Source: Humibacillus xanthopallidus
Lineage (GTDB): Bacteria > Actinomycetota > Actinomycetes > Actinomycetales > Dermatophilaceae
Assembly: GCF_006717145.1 (NCBI RefSeq)
Contig: NZ_VFQF01000003.1
Span: 372,001 to 436,000 of the forward strand
Reading direction: 5' to 3'
Length of the DNA stretch: 64,000 nucleotides
Shown here: positions 1 to 7,587 of the stretch, piece after piece
How positions within the stretch are numbered: the stretch's first letter is position 1
Layout of the letters: every line of letters begins with the position of its first letter
Notes under the pieces: generated by a model
The model's database searches: none
Told to the model about the DNA's origin: nothing
Seen by the model: only the letters and a program-made list of their open reading frames with translations
Program-made: the position numbers and the translations under genes

Positions 1-1254
1 GCCGAGGTGCGCCCCGGCGAAGGCCAGCCGGTCGCCGCCCGCCCCGCGCAGCCGGCCCGCCGCCTCGACGGCCTCGGCTGTGAAGATCGGGTGGTCGTAG
101 GTCATCCGCGCGGTGACGGTGGCCGGGTCGACGTGACCGTCCGGGTTGAGGGTGACCACGTGGTCGTCGCCGTCGTCGATGCCGTGGAGGCGGTTCATCC
201 AGTAGCTGACCGTCACGTCGGGCGCCGGGGCGTCGCACGACTCCATCCGGTAGTTCCACGAGGCCTTGGCCTGGCGGGGTCTCGGCAGGACCGACGAGTC
301 GCGGTGCAGCCAGGTCTCGTTGCGGGAGTAGCGGATTGCCGCGAGGTCACGCTTCTCGTCGGGAGTCGCGTCGGCGAGCAGCTCGAGCGCCTGGTCGGCG
401 TGGGTGGCGATGACGACGCGGTCGTAGGTCGTCACGCAGTCGGTCGTGCCTCTGTCGCTGCTGGCACGCCCGCCCGCCACACGCACGTCGACGCCATCGT
501 CGTGGCGCGTGACAGCGGTGACCCGGCTGTCGCGGCGCACGTCGGGCAGCCGCTCGACGAGGCGGTCGACATAGGTGGCCGAGCCGCCCGTCACGGTGCG
601 CCACTGGGGCGAGTCCGTGACCGTGAGCATGCCGTGGTGGTCGAGGAACTGGAAGAGGTGACGGGCCGGGTAGGAGGTCGCGTCGAGGTCGCCGCACGAC
701 CACACGCACGACACGAGGGGGATGGCGAAGTGCCGCACGAAGTAGGGCGAGAAACCGCCCTCGGCGAGGAACTCGCCCCACGTCGGCTCGCGCGAGTCGT
801 CGGCGAGGAGGGCCCGTGCCTCCCGGTGGAAGCGCGGCACCTCGGTCAGCAGGCGCACGAAGCGCGGCTGTGCAGCCCGCCACGGCTGGGCGAACATGCC
901 CTTGGGACCGCGCCCCCCGGCATACGTCAACCCGCAGCCGCGGCAGTCGATGCTCATGCTCATCTCGGTCGCCTGGGTGGGCACGTCGAGCTCGCGGAAG
1001 AGGCGGAGCAGGTGGGGGTAGGTGCGCTCGTTGTGCACGATGAAGCCGCTGTCGATGCGCAGCGCGCCGTCGCGCCCGGCGACGTCGTGGGTGTGGGCGT
1101 GGCCGCCGAGGCGGTCGTCGGCCTCGAGGAGCGTGACGTCGTGGGTCGAGGAGAGCACGTGTGCCGCGGTCAGCCCGGAGACGCCGGCGCCGATGACGGC
1201 CACCGTGGGTCGGGACGACTCCTGCGTGAGGGTCGAGCGGATGGGGCGGTTCAC
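1..1254 (-). CDS. FAD-dependent oxidoreductase (amine-oxidase/desaturase-like), 3' end outside window
   Basis: The reading frame is open from a GTG at 1254 to the window edge, giving 418 codons with no stop. A GAGGAG ribosome site sits 6-7 nt upstream of the GTG. The N-terminus holds a Rossmann FAD-binding motif (VAVIGAGVSGL, GAGVSG at residues 22-27), then LLEADDRLGGHAHT and an RIDSGFIVHNERTYPHL block. These are typical of the NAD/FAD-binding amine-oxidase-like proteins of the COG2907 type. Members often lie in light-induced or lipid-modification clusters with DUF1365 and cyclopropane-synthase genes. The substrate is unknown. It is divergent from an SRPBCC gene and near a B12-binding MerR regulator, so light control is plausible but inferred. 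Confidence 0.85.
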   Translation of the reverse strand, partial: MNRPIRSTLTQESSRPTVAVIGAGVSGLTAAHVLSSTHDVTLLEADDRLGGHAHTHDVAGRDGALRIDSGFIVHNERTYPHLLRLFRELDVPTQATEMSMSIDCRGCGLTYAGGRGPKGMFAQPWRAAQPRFVRLLTEVPRFHREARALLADDSREPTWGEFLAEGGFSPYFVRHFAIPLVSCVWSCGDLDATSYPARHLFQFLDHHGMLTVTDSPQWRTVTGGSATYVDRLVERLPDVRRDSRVTAVTRHDDGVDVRVAGGRASSDRGTTDCVTTYDRVVIATHADQALELLADATPDEKRDLAAIRYSRNETWLHRDSSVLPRPRQAKASWNYRMESCDAPAPDVTVSYWMNRLHGIDDGDDHVVTLNPDGHVDPATVTARMTYDHPIFTAEAVEAAGRLRGAGGDRLAFAGAHLG

Positions 1255-1421
1255 CGAGGTCTCCTCGTGGATGGGCCGGTGGCCGTGGTGACGGTCCGGG
1301 AGGGGTCGGATGGAGTTCGGCGTGGGGCCCACGTCGGATGGGTCGTACCCGGCACCCGTTGTCCAACCTGCGCGCTCACCGTAAGGTGGCTGTCGAAGGT
1401 ATGTCAAAGGTTGGGAGAAGC
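1255..1421. promoter_or_regulatory. Divergent intergenic region between FAD oxidoreductase and SRPBCC gene
   Basis: The 167 bp between the two divergent starts must hold both promoters. CCAACCT (1363-1369) and AGGTTGG (1408-1414) form an imperfectly placed inverted pair 38 bp apart. I cannot assign clear -35/-10 boxes or a CarH-type operator by eye. Confidence 0.4.
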
Positions 1422-1874
1422 ATGGACATCGTCCGAAGTGTCACGGTCGCGCAACCCCTCGAGGCGGTGTTCGCCTACCTCAGCGACTTCACCACGACGA
1501 ACGAGTGGGACCCCGGGACCGTGCGCACGGAGCGCGTCTCCGGCGACGGCGGGCTCGGTAGCCGCTACCACAACGTCTCGAAGTTCCTGGGCCGCGAGAC
1601 CGAGCTCGACTACCTCGTGATCGAGCACGTGCCGGGTGAGCGCTTCGCCCTGCGCGGCGAGAACGCCACGGTCGTCGCCAACGACACGATGACCTTCATG
1701 CGCAGCCACACCCCCGAGGGCGAGGGGACGACCGTGACCTACCACGCGGCCTTCGAGTTCAAGGGAGTGGCGAAGTTCATCGCCCCCCTGCTCGCCCCGG
1801 CGCTGAAGAAGCTCGGCGACGAGGCGGAGACGGGCATGCATGACGCCCTCGGCCGCCTCGGCCGAGGGGACTAG
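1422..1874 (+). CDS. SRPBCC family protein (polyketide-cyclase/START-like fold)
   Basis: This encodes 150 aa. The ATG at 1422 is chosen because GGGAG lies just upstream and because the protein then begins at the family-typical MDIVRSVTV. The sequence follows an SRPBCC pattern: an N-terminal strand, PLEAVFAYLSDFTTTNEWDPG (the conserved helix and W-D-P turn), a central beta sheet, and a long C-terminal amphipathic helix from about residue 118. Such proteins bind hydrophobic ligands in a deep cavity; the ligand here is unknown. It ends 7 nt before the MerR gene start, so the two are probably co-transcribed. Confidence 0.85.
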   Translation: MDIVRSVTVAQPLEAVFAYLSDFTTTNEWDPGTVRTERVSGDGGLGSRYHNVSKFLGRETELDYLVIEHVPGERFALRGENATVVANDTMTFMRSHTPEGEGTTVTYHAAFEFKGVAKFIAPLLAPALKKLGDEAETGMHDALGRLGRGD

Positions 1875-1881
1875 GAGCACC

Positions 1882-2787
1882 GTGTACACCATCAAGCGAG
1901 CCGCCGAGCTGACCGGCATCAGCGTCGCCACCCTGCGCGCCTGGGAGCGGCGCTACGGCGTCGTCAGCCCCCAACGCTCCGACGGCGGCTACCGGCTCTA
2001 CGGACCCGACGACGTGCGGGCGCTCGCCATCATGAACTCCCTTGTCAACGAAGGCTGGTCGGCCCGCGAGGCCGCCGCCGAGACGCTCAGCCGGCTCTCG
2101 TCGCGCGACGCGGGCGAGCGTGGCCGGCCGGGCAACGTCGCGGCCCTGCGCCCGTCCAACGGCGGCATCCAGTCCGAGGACGCCGAGGCGCTCATCCGCG
2201 CGGCCGAGCGCCTCGACAGCGCCTCGGCCTCAGCGGTGCTCGACGCCCGCTTCGCGCTCGGCACCTTCGAGCACGTCATCGACGACTGGCTCATGCCGAC
2301 GCTCAAGCGCGTCGGTGAGGAGTGGGCGCACGGGCGCCTCACCGTGGCCGGCGAGCACCTCGTCGCGTATGCCGTCCAGCGGCGTCTCGCGGCCGCCTAC
2401 GAGGCCGCCTCGGGCCGGGCCGACGGGCCGTCGCTCGTCATCGGGCTGCCCCCCGGAGCCCGCCACGAGCTCGGGCTGCTCGCCTTTGCGGTCGCCGCGC
2501 GCCGGGTCGGCTTCTCAACGGTCTACGTCGGCGCCGACCTGCCCGTCGCCGACTGGGCGGTGGCGGTCGAGGCCCGCAACGCTGTCGGGGTCGTGCTCGC
2601 CGTTCCCCGGCCGGAGGACGTCACCGCGGCGCAGAAGATCGTCGACACCCTGCGATCCAAGCGGCCGCAGCTCGTCATCGGGCTCGGCGGCAGCCAGCAG
2701 GACGCCGTCGAGGGGGGCATCCACCTCGGCCACTCGATCACCGTCGCCGTCGGCGAGATGGTGCGTCGCCTCCGCGTCCCCGCCTGA
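1882..2787 (+). CDS. MerR-family regulator with cobalamin-binding domain (CarH/LitR-like photoreceptor)
   Basis: This encodes 301 aa. The GTG at 1882 is preferred over an ATG at 1840 because AGGAG (1873-1877) lies 4 nt ahead of it. Residues 1-70 are a MerR winged helix (VYTIKRAAELTGISVATLRAWERRYGV). The C-terminal half is a MerR-type B12-binding module. The residues that contact adenosylcobalamin in CarH can be placed by spacing: W148, then E158-H159 ten residues later, and H195 in RHELG as the likely lower-face cobalt ligand (the Asp of the classical DxHxxG is replaced by Ala). In known CarH/LitR proteins light breaks the cobalt-carbon bond and releases DNA. The neighbouring SRPBCC and FAD-oxidoreductase genes are likely targets, which is inference. 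Confidence 0.88.
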   Translation: MYTIKRAAELTGISVATLRAWERRYGVVSPQRSDGGYRLYGPDDVRALAIMNSLVNEGWSAREAAAETLSRLSSRDAGERGRPGNVAALRPSNGGIQSEDAEALIRAAERLDSASASAVLDARFALGTFEHVIDDWLMPTLKRVGEEWAHGRLTVAGEHLVAYAVQRRLAAAYEAASGRADGPSLVIGLPPGARHELGLLAFAVAARRVGFSTVYVGADLPVADWAVAVEARNAVGVVLAVPRPEDVTAAQKIVDTLRSKRPQLVIGLGGSQQDAVEGGIHLGHSITVAVGEMVRRLRVPA

Positions 2788-2825
2788 GCAGAAGAGAATC
2801 CGCGGCGACGCGCCGCCCCACCACG

Positions 2826-3060
2826 TCGAGTGGCCACGTTTTCACACGCTTTCCCCCAACTCGAATGGCCGCGTAACCTCACGCGTCCCTCCAATTCGAG
2901 TGGCCGCGTAACCTCACGCGTCCCTCCAAATCGAGTGGCCCCACAGACGCACGTGTCCCGGCAATGTGCCTGCGCACCACCAGACCCACGCCCCGAGGCG
3001 GGTGAGGTTGCGCGGCCACTCGAGGTGGGGCGGGTGAGGTTGCGCGGCCACTCGAGGGGG
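2826..3060. repeat. 35-bp tandem repeat with inverted copies between convergent genes
   Basis: TCGAGTGGCC-type units begin at 2826, 2861, 2896 and 2931, exactly 35 bp apart (the unit at 2861 reads TCGAATGGCC). The full unit runs TCGAGTGGCC-GCGTAACCTCACG and on to CCTCCAA. Two inverted copies (GGCCACTCGA at 3014-3023 and 3046-3055, each preceded by GTGAGGTTGCGC) lie 32 bp apart. The direct and inverted arms can pair over about 22 bp with a single A-to-G difference. The array fills the gap between two convergent genes, so it may act as a bidirectional terminator. No spacer-repeat alternation is present, so it is not a CRISPR array. Confidence 0.9.
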
Positions 3061-3068
3061 TGTGCTGG

Positions 3069-3470
3069 TCAGGAATCCAGGCAGGCGACGACCTCGACGT
3101 GTGTGGCGGTCGTCTCGGTGTTCTTCACCGTCAGGGTGCGGGGGCCGCCGGCGACGAGGCCGGCGAGCACGCTCGCGTTGGCGACGAGCAGGCTGCCCTC
3201 GACAGTGAGGTCGTCACCCGTCGTCGCCCCGTTGGCAGGCGTCACGGTGACGGTCGCCGGACCGCCGTCCGCGCCGGTGCACGAGAGGGCGAGCAGCGCG
3301 ACGGCGCCGGTCGTCGGCAGCAGCGCGATCTCGGCCGAGTCGTCGGCTCCGCCGGACGCGTCGAGGTCGGCGCCCGACACGACGTAGGAGTCCGGCTGGA
3401 GCTCCGCGCCGACGGGGAGCATCGGCCCGTCGTGGACGCTGACGGTGGCACTGACGGATACCTGCACCAT
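3069..3470 (-). CDS. Small protein of unknown function, predicted eCIS-locus partner
   Basis: This encodes 133 aa with no family I recognise. The ATG at 3470 is chosen because AAGGGG lies 6 nt upstream; an earlier in-frame start at 3542 would give an unlikely basic leader and overlap the promoter. The protein is rich in Val, Thr, Ala and Gly and looks all-beta, with a Cys in the middle (LLALSCTGADGG) and one near the C-terminus (VVACLDS). It has no signal peptide. It is divergent from the sheath operon and has its own 11-bp-phased TGAC heptamer array (3537-3565), identical in design to those of the two eCIS operons. That suggests co-regulation with the injection system; its function is not known. 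Confidence 0.75.
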   Translation of the reverse strand: MVQVSVSATVSVHDGPMLPVGAELQPDSYVVSGADLDASGGADDSAEIALLPTTGAVALLALSCTGADGGPATVTVTPANGATTGDDLTVEGSLLVANASVLAGLVAGGPRTLTVKNTETTATHVEVVACLDS

Positions 3471-3521
3471 GACGATCCCCTTCTCCTTGTTGAGGCGCGG
3501 CCGCATCGGGCCGTCGACCAG

Positions 3522-3565
3522 AGCGTCGCGCCCCGCCGTCACAGCGGGGTCACCGCCGCGTCAAT
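3522..3565 (-). promoter_or_regulatory. SARP-type promoter of the small unknown gene (three 11-bp-phased heptamers)
   Basis: Read on the minus strand, the heptamers are ATTGACG (3565-3559), GGTGACC (3554-3548) and TGTGACG (3543-3537), each separated by 4 nt, an exact 11-bp period. Nine nucleotides further is a -10-like GACGCT (3527-3522). This matches the published architecture of SARP activator sites, in which direct heptamers lie on one helix face next to the -10 box. The array is read as one of three copies in the eCIS locus. Confidence 0.75.
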
Positions 3566-3615
3566 ACGCCTCGCCACTCGGACGGGCGCCGCCCACACCG
3601 GCAGGGTGCGGGCGA

Positions 3616-3659
3616 CGTGACGGCGGTTTGACGGGTGAGTGACGCGAGGCGGCGATGCT
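3616..3659 (+). promoter_or_regulatory. SARP-type promoter of the eCIS sheath operon (three 11-bp-phased heptamers)
   Basis: The heptamers are CGTGACG (3616-3622), TTTGACG (3627-3633) and AGTGACG (3638-3644), with 4-nt spacers and an exact 11-bp period. After 9 nt comes a -10-like GATGCT (3654-3659). The sheath ATG at 3703 and its GAAGGAG ribosome site lie about 36 nt downstream of the expected transcription start. Confidence 0.78.
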
Positions 3660-3702
3660 CGGCACGTCAGGCCAGCGCACCGCGGGCGTCGAAGGAGCTC
3701 TC

Positions 3703-5247
3703 ATGACCATCACCCCCACCTATCCGGGCGTCTACATCACCGAGGTGCCGAGCGGCAGTCGCACCGTCACCGGGGTGGCGACGGCGATCACCGCCTTCAT
3801 CGGGACGGCGCCCCGCGGGCCCGTCGACGACCCGGTGCCGATCAGCAGCTTCTCGGAGTTCGAGCGGCGCTTCGGCGGCCTGTCGCGCGCCAGCGGCATG
3901 GGGTATGCCGTCCGCGACTTCTATCTCAACGGCGGGGGCCCAGCCCTCGTCGTCCGCGTCGCCCACACCGACGCGGCCACGGCTCGCCTCGCGGTCGGCG
4001 GGCTCCAGCTCGAGGCGACCGGTCCCGGCGCCTGGGCCGACGTTCTCCAGGTCGAGGTGACGCACCCCTCGGTCGCGGACGCCGCCGACATCGCCGAGGG
4101 GCAGGGCTCCGGCGTCGAGCCCGGCGACCTGTTCAACCTCACGGTGCGCGAGGGATCCGGGCCCACCGCGCCGGCCGAGGTCTACCGCAACGTCACGATG
4201 GTCGACGGGCCGCAGCGGGTCGACCGCATGCTCGAGTCGTCGCTCCTCGTGCGCGCCTTGGCGACGCCCACCGGTGCCAGGCCGCCCGAGGGCACGGTCA
4301 CCGTGGCCGCGGCCGACGTCGGTGCCGACGGTGGCGCCGTCAACGGCGACGACTACGCCGGCACGGACTTCGCCAGCGACAAGCGCGGTCTCTACGCGCT
4401 CGAGAAGGCCGACCTCGTCAACCTCATCTGCCTGCCACCGCCGACGCCCGGCGGGGAGCTGCCGCCCGAGCTCTGGGCCACCGCTGCCGCCTACGCCGTG
4501 ACGCGCCGGGCCTTCCTCGTCGTCGACCCACCGGCCGTCCTCACCGTCGGCGACGCTGCGACGTGGGCTGCCGACAACGGGCTCACCGGCGTCGCCACGC
4601 GCAACGCGGCGCTCTACTACCCCCGCATCCGCCGGGCCGACCCCCTGCGTGGTGGCTCGATCGACACCTTCGCCCCGTCGGGCGCCGTCGCCGGCGTCAT
4701 CGCCCGCACCGACGGTTCGCGCGGCGTCTGGAAGGCACCGGCCGGGCTCGAGGCCGGCCTGACGGGAGTCGTCGACCTCTCGGTCAACCTCACGAACGAC
4801 GAGAACGGCTCGCTCAACCGGGTGGGCGTCAACTGCCTGCGGACCTTCCGCGAGGTCGGCGCCGTCGTCTGGGGTGCGCGCACGCTGCGCGGTTCCGACA
4901 CCCTCTCCGACGACTACAAGTACGTGCCCGTGCGCCGGCTCGCGCTCTTCCTCGAGGAGAGCCTCTACCGCGGCACGCAGTGGGTCGTCTTCGAGCCCAA
5001 CGACGAGCCCCTCTGGTCGCAGATCCGGCTCTCGGTCGGGGCGTTCATGCAGGACCTCTTCCGCAAGGGGGCCTTCCAGGGCACGACGCCGCGTGACGCC
5101 TTCTTCGTGCGCTGCGACGCGGAGACGACGACGCAGTACGACATCGACCGCGGCATCGTCAACATCCAGGTGGGCTTCGCCCCCCTCAAGCCGGCCGAGT
5201 TCGTCATCATCTCGATCCAGCAGAAGACTGCTGCGGCGACCGTCTAG
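3703..5247 (+). CDS. eCIS contractile sheath protein (phage tail sheath family)
   Basis: This encodes 514 aa. The ATG at 3703 follows GAAGGAG; the ORF extends upstream but would then overlap the promoter. The N-terminus TPTYPGVYITEVPSGSRTVTGVATAITAFIG is the hallmark of contractile tail sheath proteins. The C-terminal third contains the conserved sheath block around RRLALFLEESLYRGTQWVVFEPND and ends with GFAPLKPAEFVIISIQQ, the strand used for sheath inter-subunit meshing. It corresponds to Afp2-4/Pvc2-4/Cis2. It polymerises around the inner tube and contracts to drive it outward. It is the first gene of the plus operon, 11 bp before the tube gene. Only one sheath gene is present. Confidence 0.97.
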   Translation: MTITPTYPGVYITEVPSGSRTVTGVATAITAFIGTAPRGPVDDPVPISSFSEFERRFGGLSRASGMGYAVRDFYLNGGGPALVVRVAHTDAATARLAVGGLQLEATGPGAWADVLQVEVTHPSVADAADIAEGQGSGVEPGDLFNLTVREGSGPTAPAEVYRNVTMVDGPQRVDRMLESSLLVRALATPTGARPPEGTVTVAAADVGADGGAVNGDDYAGTDFASDKRGLYALEKADLVNLICLPPPTPGGELPPELWATAAAYAVTRRAFLVVDPPAVLTVGDAATWAADNGLTGVATRNAALYYPRIRRADPLRGGSIDTFAPSGAVAGVIARTDGSRGVWKAPAGLEAGLTGVVDLSVNLTNDENGSLNRVGVNCLRTFREVGAVVWGARTLRGSDTLSDDYKYVPVRRLALFLEESLYRGTQWVVFEPNDEPLWSQIRLSVGAFMQDLFRKGAFQGTTPRDAFFVRCDAETTTQYDIDRGIVNIQVGFAPLKPAEFVIISIQQKTAAATV

Positions 5248-5258
5248 GAGGCATTCCC

Positions 5259-5780
5259 ATGGCTGAGTTCTCGGTCAACGCAACACGATTCGACCCCTAC
5301 AAGAACTTCAAGTTCCGCGTGAAGTGGGACGGGCGCTACGTCGCCGGCATCAGCAAGGTCGGTGCGCTGAAGAAGACGACCGAGGTCGTCAAGCACCGCA
5401 ACGGCGGCGACCCGTCGAGCAGCCGCAAGTCCCCGGGCCGCACGGAGTACGAGGCGATCACCCTCGAGCGCGGCGTCACCCACGACGTCGACTTCGAGCA
5501 GTGGGCCAACAAGGTGTGGAACTTCGGCAGCGGCCTCGGCGCCGAGACCTCGCTCAAGGACTTCCGCAAGGACATCATCCTCGAGGTCTACAACGAGGCC
5601 GGCCAGCTGGCGATCGCCTACAAGGTCTATCGCTGCTGGGTCTCGGAGTACCAGCCGATGCCCGAGCTCGACGCCAACGCCAACGGCGTCGCGATCCAGA
5701 CGATCAAGCTCGAGAACGAGGGCTGGGAGCGCGACTACGCGGTCGCTGAGCCGGCCGAGCCGTCCTTCACCGAGCCGTGA
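5259..5780 (+). CDS. eCIS inner tube protein (phage tail tube family)
   Basis: This encodes 173 aa, preceded by an AGGAGG ribosome site. The sequence MAEFSVNATRFDPYKNFKFRVKWDGRYVAGISKVGALKKTTEV is the classical opening of Hcp-like tail tube proteins of the Afp1/Pvc1 class. KHRNGGDP and RKSPGRTEYEAITLERGVTHD form the loop and strand that stack tube hexamers. The C-terminus ENEGWERDYAVAEPAEPSFTEP is also family-typical. It forms the rigid tube that carries cargo and is pushed through the target envelope. The tail overlaps the next gene by one base (TGATG), so the two are translationally coupled. Confidence 0.97.
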   Translation: MAEFSVNATRFDPYKNFKFRVKWDGRYVAGISKVGALKKTTEVVKHRNGGDPSSSRKSPGRTEYEAITLERGVTHDVDFEQWANKVWNFGSGLGAETSLKDFRKDIILEVYNEAGQLAIAYKVYRCWVSEYQPMPELDANANGVAIQTIKLENEGWERDYAVAEPAEPSFTEP

Positions 5781-6502
5781 TGCCCGCGCGGCCCGGCGAG
5801 ACGCTGGCGCTTTGGGAGGCGCTGTCGTCGACGACGTCCGTGGCCCGCGGAGCCTCGGTGCTCGTCGCGCTCGGGGCCGCCGACGGTCTTGCCGACGCCG
5901 TCCGTATGCCGCTCGCCACCGCCGCGCGCGCAGCGCTCGGTGAGCTGCGGGAGCGGGCCGGCCCCCAGGTGCAGACGGTGCTCACGTGCCCGGACTGCGG
6001 CGCCGTCCTCGACGTGCCCCTGCGCCTGGACGACCTGCTCGACGCGACCGGCGACGTGCCCGAGGGGGCGGAGTCCGGTCTCGTCACCGTCGACGGGGTC
6101 GTCGTGCGTGGTCCCACGACGGAGGACCTGCTCGTGGCGCTCACGAGCACGGACCCGTCGGCCGCCCTGCGCGACCGGTGCGTGACCTGGCCGGCCGGGG
6201 TCGATGCCACCACCCCCGACCCGGCCGTCAGGGAGCGGGTGAGCGCCGTCGCCGAGGAGCTCGCGGGCGCATCAGCGCTCGCCGTGCGGCTCGACTGCCC
6301 CGACTGCGGCGGCGACGTGGCCGCGGAGGTCGATGCGGTGGCCCTGCTCGCCGACCGGGTCGCCGACGAGGTGCGCGACCTCCTCTCTGACGTCGCCGAG
6401 CTCGCGATGGCGTTCGGCTGGTCGGAGGCCGACGTCCTGCAGCTCTCGGACGCGCGCCGCCACGCCTACCTCGACCTCGCCCGCCGGGGCGGTGCTCGAT
6501 GA
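5780..6502 (+). CDS. eCIS-associated protein with split CPxC zinc site (T4 baseplate-like)
   Basis: This encodes 240 aa. The ATG at 5780 shares a base with the tube stop codon (TGATG); a GTG at 5777 is the alternative. Two copies of the same tetra-cysteine half-site, CPDCG at residues 70-74 and CPDCG at 173-177, are 103 residues apart and could close one zinc site. The rest is helical and acidic, ending in a helix FGWSEADVLQLSDARRHAYLDLARR. Proteins of this kind occur right after the tube gene in actinobacterial eCIS loci and are annotated as T4 gp26-like baseplate proteins. I assign it to the structural set mainly by position. Confidence 0.75.
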   Translation: MPARPGETLALWEALSSTTSVARGASVLVALGAADGLADAVRMPLATAARAALGELRERAGPQVQTVLTCPDCGAVLDVPLRLDDLLDATGDVPEGAESGLVTVDGVVVRGPTTEDLLVALTSTDPSAALRDRCVTWPAGVDATTPDPAVRERVSAVAEELAGASALAVRLDCPDCGGDVAAEVDAVALLADRVADEVRDLLSDVAELAMAFGWSEADVLQLSDARRHAYLDLARRGGAR

Positions 6503-7587
6503 GCGACGTCTTCGACCGCCTGGTCGCCCGATCGACGCAGCGCACGCCGGTGCTCGTCACGCGTCGGCCGAGCCGCTTCGAGCCGGCCGCCGCGCCCCCG
6601 GGAGCCGCGGCATCGTTCGCTGCCGCCGGGCTCGAGGTGGCCGGCGACCCCCACGAGCGCGCCGCAGGGGCCGACGAACTGCTCTTTCGATCGGGGGGGT
6701 TGTCGGTGGCGCGTCATGGGCGCGAGGAGCGTGGCGCCCATGACGCGCTCCATGATGGGCTCGGCGATGGGCTCGGCGATGGGCTCGGCGATGGGCTCGG
6801 CGATGGGCTCGACGAGGGGCTCGACGAGGGGCTCGGCGACCGGTTCGACGTCAGGGCGTCCGACGTGGCCGGCGGTCAGGGCGCGCCTGCGCAGGTGGCC
6901 CGCGACGCGTCGCGAGGACCCGCTGCGCCGAGGCCTCGCCGCGTGCGGCGTGCGACCCCGGCCGAAGGCTCAGACGACTCCGGGGGTCGCGCCGTCGAGG
7001 CGAGCCGTGGCCCGATCGGGTCGGAGGCCGGTCAGCCGGTCCAGCAGGCGCCCGACTCGCCAGCCGTCACCTGGGTGAGTCCAGCCCAACTCACAGGGCA
7101 GGGGCCGCAGTTCGAGACCGCGCGACGCCATGGAGCGGCAGCCGAAGACGTCACCCGACGGGTGTCCGTCTTCGGACCACAGAGTGATTCGAGCGAATCT
7201 CAGCGAGAGTCATTGTCAGACAGCGAGGTTCGGGTCAGCGCACAACGCATCCTCACCCCAGAGATGCTGCTCGCCGACCACCTCGGCCCGGCCCTCATCG
7301 AGGCCGGCGCCCTCACCGAGGCCGAGGTGGCCCGCCTCGTCGCCGTGCCGCTGCGTGACCGTGACCGGGCTCGGCACGACGGCCGAACTCCTGTCGCGAT
7401 CGACCCGGTCGAGGTGCCGGCGACGGCTGAGGTGCACCTGCACATCGACCGACTCGACGTGCGCCGGCCACCGGCCCCGCAGCCTCCCGCAGCCCGAGCG
7501 GCCCGGGAGCCCGCAGGGTCGCGCCCGGTCGACCACACGGCATACCTCGACCGCCAGCGGCGGCGCACTGGGACGGGGCGGCCATGA
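6499..7587 (+). CDS. Disordered eCIS-associated protein with tetrapeptide repeats
   Basis: This encodes 362 aa and starts in an ATGA overlap with the previous gene. Most of it is low-complexity and rich in Pro, Ala, Arg, Glu and Gly. Residues about 86-113 are a tandem DGLG/DGLD/EGLD tetrapeptide array encoded by a 12-bp DNA repeat. The last 60 residues look more conserved: a strand pattern VHLHIDRLDVRRPPAP followed by DHTAYLDRQRRR, which resembles the C-terminus of unnamed proteins at this position in other eCIS operons. The role is unknown. It is the only plus-operon product without a clear structural match, so a length-control or cargo-loading role is possible but speculative. Confidence 0.7.
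   Translation: MSDVFDRLVARSTQRTPVLVTRRPSRFEPAAAPPGAAASFAAAGLEVAGDPHERAAGADELLFRSGGLSVARHGREERGAHDALHDGLGDGLGDGLGDGLGDGLDEGLDEGLGDRFDVRASDVAGGQGAPAQVARDASRGPAAPRPRRVRRATPAEGSDDSGGRAVEASRGPIGSEAGQPVQQAPDSPAVTWVSPAQLTGQGPQFETARRHGAAAEDVTRRVSVFGPQSDSSESQRESLSDSEVRVSAQRILTPEMLLADHLGPALIEAGALTEAEVARLVAVPLRDRDRARHDGRTPVAIDPVEVPATAEVHLHIDRLDVRRPPAPQPPAARAAREPAGSRPVDHTAYLDRQRRRTGTGRP
6754..6837 (+). repeat. 12-bp in-frame tandem repeat, seven copies
   Basis: GATGGGCTCGGC is repeated head to tail from 6754. Four copies are identical, one is GATGGGCTCGAC, one GAGGGGCTCGAC and one GAGGGGCTCGGC. The period is a multiple of three, so copy-number change would keep the frame and only lengthen or shorten the acidic DGLG array. 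Confidence 0.95.

Noticed and set aside
2826-2940. CRISPR array
   Set aside because: The units are contiguous tandem repeats of 35 bp without distinct spacers, and no cas genes are near.
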